The notes under the pieces were generated by a model. The model was not told the DNA's origin and searched no databases. It saw nothing but the letters and a program-made list of their open reading frames with translations. Both the position numbers and the translations under genes were made by a program. This document shows, piece by piece, positions 1 through 7,332 of a stretch of DNA of 40,059 nucleotides. Source of the stretch: an uncultured Bacilli bacterium (lineage in GTDB: Bacteria > Bacillota_I > Bacilli_A > RF39 > UBA660); the NCBI GenBank assembly GCA_947626115.1, contig CANQQX010000009.1, forward strand, positions 1 to 40,059, given 5' to 3'. How positions within the stretch are numbered: the first letter of the stretch is position 1; each line of letters begins with the position of its first letter.

Positions 1-50
1 TTCTTTTTCTTATCTAACATTTGTTTGTTTATTTTGCCTGCTATTTCCAT
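1..50 (-). CDS. Start of an unidentified gene downstream of HU (partial)
   Basis: An ATG at 50-48 on the minus strand opens a frame that stays open to the window edge (16 codons, starting MEIAGKINKQ and rich in Lys/Asn). A weak AGGAAAG ribosome binding site lies about 8 bases upstream. It follows the HU terminator. Too little is visible to name a product, and the start is provisional. Confidence 0.3.
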   Translation of the reverse strand, partial: MEIAGKINKQMLDKKK

Positions 51-69
51 TCTATAACTTTCCTATTAT

Positions 70-103
70 ATAAAAAACAAAAAAGTTAGCAAATGCTAAC
101 TTT
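70..103 (-). terminator. Rho-independent terminator of HU
   Basis: Perfect 9-bp stem AAAGTTAGC / GCTAACTTT (82-90 with 95-103) with a 4-base loop, followed on the minus strand by a T-rich run (TTTGTTTTTTATA). It lies about 20 bases after the HU stop. Confidence 0.85.
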
Positions 104-123
104 AATTTACTAAATTTTACTTA

Positions 124-396
124 TTAATTTAAAGCATCTTTTAGTTTGCTTCCTGCTTTAAATGAAGCAACTGTCTTTGCAGGAATTTTTAAAGGTTCTT
201 TAGTTAGAGGGTTAATACCTTCTCTAGCAGCTCTTTTTTTAGCACTAAAAGTACCAAAGCCAACTAAAGTAACTTTTCCTTCCTTTTTAAGTCCAGTAGT
301 AACTGCGTTAAATACAGCATCTACTGCTCTAGCAGCTGCAGCTTTTGATAATTCAGTTTCAGCAGCAACTAATTCAACTAATTCTGTTTTAGACAT
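124..396 (-). CDS. hup: HU family DNA-binding protein
   Basis: Small histone-like protein of 90 residues, the normal HU length. It binds and bends DNA as a dimer and compacts the nucleoid. The sequence shows the N-terminal helical dimerisation part, the GFGTF core strand at residues 46-50, and the DNA-binding beta-arm with the Arg-rich stretch and the conserved Asn-Pro at 62-63. A strong AGAGGAGGT ribosome binding site lies 7 bases before the ATG. The gene has its own terminator downstream, and another terminator separates it from spoIVA upstream, so it is probably monocistronic. In Bacillus, hbs also lies next to spoIVA, so the order is conserved. Confidence 0.97.
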   Translation of the reverse strand: MSKTELVELVAAETELSKAAAARAVDAVFNAVTTGLKKEGKVTLVGFGTFSAKKRAAREGINPLTKEPLKIPAKTVASFKAGSKLKDALN

Positions 397-490
397 GTTT
401 CTTTACCTCCTCTAATTTAAATAAACATTATCTTTGTTAGGACCTATTGTCCTTACATATTAAGAGTAGCAAATATTTAATTTAAAATCA

Positions 491-529
491 ATAAAAAACA
501 ACAAAAAATTACGATTTAATCGTAATTTT
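491..529 (-). terminator. Rho-independent terminator of spoIVA
   Basis: 10-bp stem AAAATTACGA / TCGTAATTTT (505-514 with 520-529) with a 5-base loop, followed on the minus strand by TTTGTTGTTTTTTATTG. It separates spoIVA from HU. Confidence 0.85.
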
Positions 530-563
530 CTTAAAATTTAACTTCTTTTTGACATATTTTTGA

Positions 564-2042
564 CTATAAAACTATCGCAATTAAGTTATTTGAACCTTTA
601 TTTACGATCTTAGTTACCGTATTAGATAACTTAAATCTCGTATTATCTGGCATCATATTAAGTTTAGCTTGAATACCTTCTTGAACGATTACTTCTAAAC
701 TACGACCAAATATTTCACTTTTCCAAATGCTTCCTGGATCAGTTTCATAATCTTTCATTAAGTAATCAATTAGTTCCTTACTTTGGACTTCACTACCGAT
801 AATTGGTTCAAAAGTTGATTCAACATCTACTTTAAGTAAGTGAATGCTACTAGCAAGAGCTTTTAGTTTAACACCATATCTACTTCCTTGTTTAACTATC
901 TCAGGTGTTTCTAGTTTCATATCTTTAAGCGTTGGATAAACAATACCATAACCAGTAGTTTTCGCTTGTTTTAGGGCGTTGCGTAATAAATCAGTTTCTT
1001 CTTTGCCATCTTTGTAGCTGGCAAATATCTTAAGTAATCCGGCTTTAGTAGTAGCAGTTTCACCCATTAGAGATTTTAATGTTTCATCATATAACTCATT
1101 TGGACTTTCTAGATTTATCGTAACTACCCCAGTGGCAGCATCAAGTTCACTAATATAAGCTTTAGAAATATAAGGACTATCTTCAAAATGACTTAAAATA
1201 TAATCAACATCTTTTACTTTATTAACACTTATAACGCTTTCTCTAATTTTTTCTAAATAATGCATTTTGATTTCGTCTGTATTAGATAAAACATGAACCC
1301 ATTCAGGGATACTTACTTCAATATCTAATACTGGGAATTCATATAATGCTTCTTTTAAAATACTCATGATTTCTTTTTCATTCATTGATTCAACATTAAT
1401 TGGCATAACTGGGACATCATAATTATCACTTAAAGAACGAGATAATTCGACAGTATCTGAGTTAGTTGGATGAACGGTATTTAAAACAACTATAAATGGT
1501 TTACCTATTTCTTTTAATTCTCCAACTATTTTTTCTTCGGCTTCGACATAATTTTCTCTTTTGATTTCACCAAAAGATCCATCAGATGTAACTACGATTC
1601 CAATAGTAGAATGGTCTTTAATAACTTTTTGGGTACCTACTTCGGCAGCTTCAACAAAAGGTATGGCATCAGGAAACCATGGTGTTTTTACCATTCTCGG
1701 GTTACCATCTTCATCTTCATACCCATTAGCTTCAGGTATAACATAGCCAACACAATCTACTAACTTAATATTAGTTTCAAAATTATCAACCTTAATTGTA
1801 GCCCCATTACTTGGTACAAATTTAGGTTCAGTTGTCATAATTGTTTTACCTTCCGCACTTTGTGGTATTTCATCTAAACATTTCTTTTTATCAAAGTCAT
1901 CAGTTATATTAGGAACAACTAAATTTTCAATAAATCTTTTAATAAATGTCGATTTACCAGTACGAACAGCACCGACTACTCCTAAATATATTTCCCCATT
2001 TCCTCTTGTAGCAATAGAAGATATTATACTTTCTTTTTCCAT
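564..2042 (-). CDS. spoIVA: Stage IV sporulation protein A (spore coat morphogenetic ATPase)
   Basis: SpoIVA forms the basement layer of the spore coat. It is a TRAFAC-class P-loop ATPase that polymerises on the outer forespore membrane. At 492 residues it has the family length (492 in B. subtilis). The N-terminus carries the family hallmark GAVRTGKST, a Walker A motif at residues 24-32, followed by FIKRF and the conserved PNI. A Walker-B-like LVDCVGY lies near residue 97. The C-terminus ends in the short hydrophobic tail (NLIAIVL) typical of the family and needed for membrane targeting. AGGAGAG precedes the ATG. The presence of this gene with cotE and sigK shows that the organism sporulates. 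Transcription in the mother cell (SigE) is expected from the family; I could not place a convincing SigE promoter. Confidence 0.98.
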   Translation of the reverse strand: MEKESIISSIATRGNGEIYLGVVGAVRTGKSTFIKRFIENLVVPNITDDFDKKKCLDEIPQSAEGKTIMTTEPKFVPSNGATIKVDNFETNIKLVDCVGYVIPEANGYEDEDGNPRMVKTPWFPDAIPFVEAAEVGTQKVIKDHSTIGIVVTSDGSFGEIKRENYVEAEEKIVGELKEIGKPFIVVLNTVHPTNSDTVELSRSLSDNYDVPVMPINVESMNEKEIMSILKEALYEFPVLDIEVSIPEWVHVLSNTDEIKMHYLEKIRESVISVNKVKDVDYILSHFEDSPYISKAYISELDAATGVVTINLESPNELYDETLKSLMGETATTKAGLLKIFASYKDGKEETDLLRNALKQAKTTGYGIVYPTLKDMKLETPEIVKQGSRYGVKLKALASSIHLLKVDVESTFEPIIGSEVQSKELIDYLMKDYETDPGSIWKSEIFGRSLEVIVQEGIQAKLNMMPDNTRFKLSNTVTKIVNKGSNNLIAIVL

Positions 2043-2090
2043 AACTTCTCTCCTTTTTCTACTTAATGATATGTGAAATATTTTAACTTA

Positions 2091-2250
2091 TGCAAGAAAT
2101 GGGCACAATCGCCTATAATTGTGCCCATAACGGTCCCACGGCTACCATTTTCTTGCAAATGATAAGCCACAATATAAAAATATTTTCGATTCTTTACGCC
2201 TAAGTTTCAACGCAAGATATTCAAAGAATCAAAATAATATCTTGCCAAAA
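2091..2250 (-). ncRNA. Candidate structured RNA with pseudoknot upstream of spoIVA
   Basis: The 256-base gap between spoIVA and the next gene contains an unusual set of strong pairings. An outer stem TGCAAGAAA / TTTCTTGCA (2091-2099 with 2149-2157) encloses a 9-bp hairpin GGGCACAAT / ATTGTGCCC (2101-2109 with 2118-2126) and a GGT/ACC hairpin. Beyond it, a 10-bp stem (2212-2221 with 2236-2245) has a loop at 2223-2230 that pairs 8/8 with 2188-2195, which is an H-type pseudoknot. The minus strand reading is preferred because the G-rich segments fall there and it would be the spoIVA leader or an RNA ending about 50 bases before it. It matches no riboswitch consensus I can recall. The orientation and the limits are inference. 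Confidence 0.5.
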
Positions 2251-2298
2251 GGTTAATAAAAAGCGCCTAATAAACATAATGTATATAAATATCTTTTA

Positions 2299-3141
2299 CT
2301 AATATTGTATTTGTAATCCAGTCATTCCATCATATTTTTGCGAAATGCTATAAGGATATACAAATACTCTGCCTAAGCCACTTATACCTAAAGTATAGTT
2401 TTGAGAATCAGCTAAAGATACACTTTTTACTGCATGTTGGTAAGATCCATATAATGATGGGGCACTTATAGTTGGTGTAACATCACAATCAACAGTTAAT
2501 TGTAATGCGGTAATACTATCATTTACAATATTCATTGAAATGCCAAATCCATTATCATGTCTTTGGATGTTTGTACCATTCCATACATAATCAACAGCTT
2601 TTATTTCGCCATTTAATTTATATACTTGTTCACCATTTTGAGAACCATTTCTGAATGTTACACCATAACCACGAATTCCAATAACATCAAATGATCTAGT
2701 TGCAGGTATCCCTTTCCAAGTTGCAGTTAAAGTAATATGATTATAAGTTGAACCACCTAATATAGCCATTGATATTTTTTTGGCAGATGTCTCACCATAA
2801 GCACCTTTACTGTCCAAAATAGGCATAATAGGATTATAATTTTCATATTCTTCCTCTGTCATTTCTCTTTCAGTAGTTATGCCAAGATTAGGATTATAAA
2901 TACTCTCAACATAAGTTTCTTTTATTTCTACATTACTATAATCTAAACTTTTTAATTTTTCATATTTTTCTTCGTCCATTACCATAATATATTCTGGTGT
3001 ATATGCTTTAAGAAAATTATTATATTCTTCTTCAGATATTTCAATACCATTATTATTAATAATAGATTCAGCAAAAGTTTTAATAGGTAATATAGTAAGT
3101 AAACCAACAAATGCTAGTAATATATACTTCACATTCTTCAA
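2299..3141 (-). CDS. Secreted protein of unknown function
   Basis: 280 residues with a clear signal peptide: a Lys-containing N-terminus, a hydrophobic core at about residues 5-20 and a likely cleavage after TFA (residue 24). The mature part starts acidic and Glu/Tyr-rich (about 25-105). It is followed by a beta-rich, Gly/Ser/Thr-rich half with a YGSYQHA motif near residue 230 that I associate only loosely with secreted Firmicute proteins. The start is TTG at 3141: AAAGGAGA lies 9 bases upstream, and the nearby ATG is out of frame. I do not recognise the function. An extracellular or cell-wall role follows from the signal peptide only. Confidence 0.8.
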   Translation of the reverse strand: MKNVKYILLAFVGLLTILPIKTFAESIINNNGIEISEEEYNNFLKAYTPEYIMVMDEEKYEKLKSLDYSNVEIKETYVESIYNPNLGITTEREMTEEEYENYNPIMPILDSKGAYGETSAKKISMAILGGSTYNHITLTATWKGIPATRSFDVIGIRGYGVTFRNGSQNGEQVYKLNGEIKAVDYVWNGTNIQRHDNGFGISMNIVNDSITALQLTVDCDVTPTISAPSLYGSYQHAVKSVSLADSQNYTLGISGLGRVFVYPYSISQKYDGMTGLQIQY

Positions 3142-3237
3142 ACCCTTTTATCTCCTTTCCGACTTCATTTTAAAATATTTTGTCGAAAATTAGCAACCTA
3201 TTTTAACGAGAATAGCAATTCTCAAAAAATGAGAATA

Positions 3238-4365
3238 TTATTTTTTTAATAGATTCAAAACGTTTTTATTTAATATGGCCATTGCTTCTTCGTAATTATT
3301 GCAACTACCACTGGTACATTTTATTATTTTCTTCTTTTTAACATTATATTGATAATTTTCAATTTCTGTATTATTTTCATCACATATTAAAACATTTAAT
3401 ATTAATCTATTTAAATTAAGACTATACAAATAATTTAAACCATTATTTTCAAATGTATAATTTATTGTATTTGAATCAATTAAAAAATTTATAGAATAAT
3501 TTTTTGATTCTTTAATTAGTATATTTTTTGTTAAAATTTTAAAATTATTATTAAGAAGTATTTTCTTAATTTCATCAACACTTAAGCTTTCATACGAATC
3601 AATTAATGGTTCATCATCATCTTCAAGAAAAATTTTATTATTAGAAAAATCTAAAGTAAATTCTAATTTACCATTGTATTTAGTTATATTATTTTTGTCA
3701 TCTATTATAGTTATTCTTATATATAAATTATCTATGTATTTACTCAAGTCATCAATTTTGATATAACTTTGAAAATTGGTAAAAACAATATTATCTAAAC
3801 TAGAATAGTTTTGAATAATATATTCTTTATCATTTTCTTTATAGTATAAATCTACTGAAATAGTATCATTATCTTTTATTTTGACATTTCTCATACCCAA
3901 TGTATTTATTGTTAAAGTATCTTTAATATTTGTTTCAACATAAATACCATTTATACCATCAAAATCATCACTTTCAATTCCCACTTGATACACTTTAAAT
4001 CTATTATAAGTATTTGTAAAAATTATTACTGCTGTAAATATAATACTAACTAAAGCTAATATAATTAATATTATTTTAATTCTTTTCGAATGTTTCTTAT
4101 TCATATCATTAAATTCTTTAATAATATCTTGCATTAATTCATCATCAGTGCCATCATCAACCATTCTAGCTGTTAATAAATTTTCAAAAGATACATTAAA
4201 GAATTTACTAATACGAAATAGCATGTCTAAATCTGGAAAACTTTTGCCAGTTTCCCATCTTGATACTGCTTTATCACTTATACCTAATTTATCTGCTAGC
4301 TCTTTTTGAGTTAAATTCTTTTTATTTCTAAGCTCACTGATAATATTGCCTAACTTATTATCCAT
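3238..4365 (-). CDS. Membrane-anchored XRE-family transcriptional regulator
   Basis: About 375 residues from the ATG at 4365. The N-terminal 60 residues are a classic Cro/CI-type helix-turn-helix (NLTQKELADKLGISDKAVSRWE, given here only as its recognisable core around KLGISDKAVSRWE). It is followed by a charged linker, one transmembrane helix (KIILIILALVSIIFTAVII, roughly residues 95-115) and an Asn/Ile-rich outer domain of about 260 residues with no motif I know. This is the layout of one-component membrane sensors, with the outer domain as probable sensor. An in-frame GTG at 4377 is also possible, but the GGTG there reads better as the ribosome binding site of the ATG. It follows nth after a 42-base gap and has no clear promoter. 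Confidence 0.85.
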   Translation of the reverse strand: MDNKLGNIISELRNKKNLTQKELADKLGISDKAVSRWETGKSFPDLDMLFRISKFFNVSFENLLTARMVDDGTDDELMQDIIKEFNDMNKKHSKRIKIILIILALVSIIFTAVIIFTNTYNRFKVYQVGIESDDFDGINGIYVETNIKDTLTINTLGMRNVKIKDNDTISVDLYYKENDKEYIIQNYSSLDNIVFTNFQSYIKIDDLSKYIDNLYIRITIIDDKNNITKYNGKLEFTLDFSNNKIFLEDDDEPLIDSYESLSVDEIKKILLNNNFKILTKNILIKESKNYSINFLIDSNTINYTFENNGLNYLYSLNLNRLILNVLICDENNTEIENYQYNVKKKKIIKCTSGSCNNYEEAMAILNKNVLNLLKK

Positions 4366-4407
4366 TTTTAACACCACAATTATATTTTAATACTAAAGTT
4401 AAACAAA

Positions 4408-5040
4408 TTACAATATTTTTTGAGTTTTATATTGACACTTAGTGTTAAATGGGCAATTATTACATTCGGGATTTTTACTTTTACAAGTGTATCTACCAAA
4501 TAATACTAACTGATGATGAAGTCTACTCCATTTATTCTTTGGAAATACTTTCATTAATTTCTTTTCTACTACTAAAACATCATCTTTTTCTTCAGCAAAT
4601 CCTAATCTCTTTGCAACACGATTAACATGAGTATCAACCGCAATACAAGGTTCATTAAAAAGATTAGAAAGTACTACATTAGCAACTTTTCTACCTACTC
4701 CAGGAAGAGTTTCTAAATATTCTCTATTATTTGGAACAATACCTTTTTCATCAGTTAATAATCTATTTGCTATTTCTTTTACATAAATAGCTTTTCTAGT
4801 ATAGGTACCAATTGGTCTTATAATATCTTCAATTGTTTTTAGATCTAAATTAGATAATTCTTCCAAAGAATATTTAAACAATTCTTTTGTTACCATATTA
4901 ACTCTTTTATCGGTTGTTTGGGCTGATAAGACTGTGGCAATTAAAAGTTCATAATCTTTTGTATATTCAAGTTCACATCTAGGATTCGGAATTAACTTAT
5001 CTAATCCATCCATTACTTCTTTACTACTTATCATCATCAA
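4408..5040 (-). CDS. nth: Endonuclease III (base excision repair glycosylase/AP lyase)
   Basis: Removes oxidised pyrimidines and cleaves the abasic site. The 210 residues show the helix-hairpin-helix LPGVGRKVA with the catalytic Lys at 118, the catalytic Asp at 136 in AVDTHVNRV, and a complete 4Fe-4S loop Cys186-X6-Cys193-X2-Cys196-X5-Cys202. All key residues are present. The start overlaps the end of dnaD by 17 bases (translational coupling). The first of three adjacent ATG codons is taken, and the next ones are equally possible. The dnaD-nth pair is conserved in Bacilli, which supports both calls. Confidence 0.97.
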   Translation of the reverse strand: MMMISSKEVMDGLDKLIPNPRCELEYTKDYELLIATVLSAQTTDKRVNMVTKELFKYSLEELSNLDLKTIEDIIRPIGTYTRKAIYVKEIANRLLTDEKGIVPNNREYLETLPGVGRKVANVVLSNLFNEPCIAVDTHVNRVAKRLGFAEEKDDVLVVEKKLMKVFPKNKWSRLHHQLVLFGRYTCKSKNPECNNCPFNTKCQYKTQKIL

Positions 5041-5650
5041 GCCAATTCCATTCTAAAAGATTAGTTTCTTCTAATTTTTTATTTTCATATCTATTTTTAT
5101 AATAGTTATCAACATCTTCTCTAGTCTTGAAACCTTTTTTGTGCCATTCATATAAAATAGTATCAATATATCTAATACTAGTTGCCCCATTATAAACCGC
5201 TTCTTCTAAAGCTTTTAAAATTAACTCTTCACTATATAATTTTTCAATCCAAGCTTTAATAAGTTCAAATTCCATCCCTGTTAAAGGCCTTCTAAATTCT
5301 GTTTCAAATTTAGTAAAAATATCATTTTTTGTATTTTCTTTTTCATCTTTCTTATTATCAACTTCTACTTGTTTATAAAAACCATCTAAAGATACTTTAT
5401 CATATCTTTTACCAGCTTCATTTTTAACACTTTCTAAATTAATAATTTTTTTACTTAATAAACTATTAAAAGCTTCCAAAATATTTTCTTTTGGTATTTT
5501 TAATTTTTTTGAAATAACATCAACATCAAAAGTTAAATCATCAGCATTTTCAAAATAAAGTAATAACAAAAATTCTCCTAAATCTAGTTTAAGATTATAA
5601 GCTTCTTTGATAAATGATGCTTCAATGACAAACTTTTTGTTATTACTCAT
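5024..5650 (-). CDS. dnaD: DNA replication initiation protein DnaD
   Basis: Primosomal protein that remodels DNA at oriC and during restart, with DnaB and DnaI in Bacilli. 208 residues: an N-terminal winged-helix-like domain (about 1-90), a charged linker, and a C-terminal DnaB_2 domain (about 112-185). The C-terminal domain carries FETEFRRPLTGMEFELI and the signature YIDTILYEW, which fits the YxxxIxxxW motif needed for DNA binding. GAGAGGAAG before the ATG is encoded by the last codons of cca, and the stop of cca is 3 bases from the ATG. It therefore sits inside a tight polA-mutM-cca-dnaD-nth run. Confidence 0.93.
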   Translation of the reverse strand: MSNNKKFVIEASFIKEAYNLKLDLGEFLLLLYFENADDLTFDVDVISKKLKIPKENILEAFNSLLSKKIINLESVKNEAGKRYDKVSLDGFYKQVEVDNKKDEKENTKNDIFTKFETEFRRPLTGMEFELIKAWIEKLYSEELILKALEEAVYNGATSIRYIDTILYEWHKKGFKTREDVDNYYKNRYENKKLEETNLLEWNWLDDDK

Positions 5651-5653
5651 AAT

Positions 5654-6451
5654 CTAACTTCCTCTCTTGTTATTTTTTTCATTAATATTTATTATATTTC
5701 TTTTTTCTTCCTTTGTAAATTCTAAATCACAACCAATATTAAGTTGGGCATACATACCTAAAATATTTTTAGTGTATTTAATATTATCATAAGAAATATT
5801 AAGTAATTCTAAGATACCAGTATCTTTTAATAACTCTAAACCTTTCTTAAAGTTTTTACTACTTAATATTTTATCTAATTCGCATCTTTTTCTAAATGGT
5901 GATAATGTTAATACTAATTTGTTATTATCTTTGATAGACTTTAATAATTTATCTTCGATTTTAAAATCCAGGATAGTTGCAAGTCTAATTGCTCGAAGCA
6001 TTCTTAAGGGATCTTCTTTTAATTTAGAAGAGATATTACCAATCATTCTAATAGTTTTATTATGAATATCATTTAAGCCATTTACTAAATCTATAATTTT
6101 ACCATCACTATTCATACAAATAGCATTAATCGTAAAATCTCTTCTTTTAACATCTTCTTCTAAAGTATCAACATACTCTATTTTAGTGGGCTTTCTCTTT
6201 TCATATTTTAATTCTTTTCTAAAAGTAGTTATATCAATACTATATTTATTTAATTTAAAAGAAAGTGAGCCATAATCATTTACTTTAATATTAACTAACT
6301 TTTCTAAATCTTCTGGTTTAGCATTAGTGCAAATATCAATATCATAAGATTTAATATGTAATATTTTATCCCGAATAAAACCACCAACTAGATAAGCTTC
6401 ATACCCATTATTCTCTAAAGTTTTTAAAATATTTTTAATAATTCTTTTCAT
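5654..6451 (-). CDS. cca: tRNA nucleotidyltransferase (CCA-adding type), short form
   Basis: Class II nucleotidyltransferase that adds or repairs the tRNA 3' CCA end. The head and neck domains are intact: VGGFIRDKIL (GG at 23-24), the metal-binding DID at 37-39, RRDFTINA at 103-110, and DPLRMLRAIRL at 147-157. At 265 residues it is much shorter than the ~390-450 residues usual for Bacilli, because most of the C-terminal body/tail domain that positions tRNA is missing. There is no frameshift: the next codons carry the dnaD ribosome binding site. It may be a reduced CCA enzyme, an A-adding enzyme needing a partner, or a related PcnB-type enzyme; sequence alone does not decide. The ATG is preceded by AGAGAAGTG inside the end of mutM. 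Confidence 0.85.
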   Translation of the reverse strand: MKRIIKNILKTLENNGYEAYLVGGFIRDKILHIKSYDIDICTNAKPEDLEKLVNIKVNDYGSLSFKLNKYSIDITTFRKELKYEKRKPTKIEYVDTLEEDVKRRDFTINAICMNSDGKIIDLVNGLNDIHNKTIRMIGNISSKLKEDPLRMLRAIRLATILDFKIEDKLLKSIKDNNKLVLTLSPFRKRCELDKILSSKNFKKGLELLKDTGILELLNISYDNIKYTKNILGMYAQLNIGCDLEFTKEEKRNIININEKNNKRGS

Positions 6452-6460
6452 AACACTTCT

Positions 6461-7279
6461 CTATTTTTGACAATGTTCACAAAAGTAAGTGCTTCTGCCA
6501 CCAACTTTAATTCTTTTGATTGTGCTACCACATATAGGACATTCCTTACCTTCTCTTTTATGCACCTTTAAATAATTTTGATAATTACCAGTTACTCCTA
6601 AAGATGATGTATAACTTTTAATTGTAGTACCACCATGTTTAATCGCATTTTTTATTATTTCTTTACCTGATGTAATTATTTTTTCACATTCATCTTTAGT
6701 AATAGTATTAGCTTCCCTTAAAGGATGAATATGAGATGCAAATAAAACTTCATCAACATAAATATTACCTAAACCACTTATTATTTCTTGATCAAGTAAA
6801 GTAGTTTTCATTGGCATTCTTTTGCCTTTAAATTTCTCTAATAAATAATCACTAGTTAGGGTCTCATCAATTGGTTCTTTTCCTTGTTTTTTTATTTCAG
6901 GTGTTTCCCATAATTTATCTTTATCTACTATTTTCATTCGACCAAATTTTCTAGTATCATGATATCTTAAATCAGTATTATCATTAAAACTAATAATGAT
7001 ATGTTCATGTTTAGCTATTTCTTCATCACTATTTTTGATAAAATATTTTCCTTCCATTCTTAAATGCGAAAGTAAATAATGATCTTTAAGTTCAAAGATT
7101 AACCATTTACCTTTTCTTAAGATGTCTTTAAATTCATTACCAATTAAAATCTTTTTAAATTCATCTAAATCATTTTCAATTATTTTGCCATATATAATTT
7201 TGACATCTTTAATTTTTTTATTTAATATTCTTTGTTTTAAAACATTTCTAACTGTTTCTACTTCTGCTATCTCTGGCAT
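6461..7279 (-). CDS. mutM: Formamidopyrimidine-DNA glycosylase (Fpg/MutM)
   Basis: Bifunctional glycosylase/AP lyase that removes 8-oxoguanine and formamidopyrimidines. The start is set at the ATG giving MPEIAEVETVRN, because the catalytic Pro must be residue 2 after Met removal and Glu3 is the second catalytic residue. AAGGTGAT lies just upstream, and the longer frame to 7309 is not used. RKGKWLIFEL carries the conserved Lys. The C-terminus is a full zinc finger (CPICG ... GGRSTYFCEHCQ) with the DNA-contacting Arg. 272 residues, the usual size. It lies next to polA, as in other Bacilli, but a terminator stands between the two. The usual coaE neighbour is absent. Confidence 0.96.
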   Translation of the reverse strand: MPEIAEVETVRNVLKQRILNKKIKDVKIIYGKIIENDLDEFKKILIGNEFKDILRKGKWLIFELKDHYLLSHLRMEGKYFIKNSDEEIAKHEHIIISFNDNTDLRYHDTRKFGRMKIVDKDKLWETPEIKKQGKEPIDETLTSDYLLEKFKGKRMPMKTTLLDQEIISGLGNIYVDEVLFASHIHPLREANTITKDECEKIITSGKEIIKNAIKHGGTTIKSYTSSLGVTGNYQNYLKVHKREGKECPICGSTIKRIKVGGRSTYFCEHCQK

Positions 7280-7306
7280 ATTATCACCTTCAATTTTATT
7301 GTAACA

Positions 7307-7332
7307 CAAAAAAAGGTTAAATAATATAACCT
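7307..7332 (-). terminator. Rho-independent terminator after polA
   Basis: AGGTTA / TAACCT stem (7314-7319 with 7327-7332, A/T-rich loop) starting in the polA stop codon region and followed by TTTTTTT on the minus strand. It should separate polA from mutM, at least partly. Confidence 0.75.

Noticed and set aside
3200-3235. GAGAAT / ATTCTC palindromes after the XRE gene as a terminator
   Set aside because: Two mutually exclusive short stems and no T-run on the minus strand.
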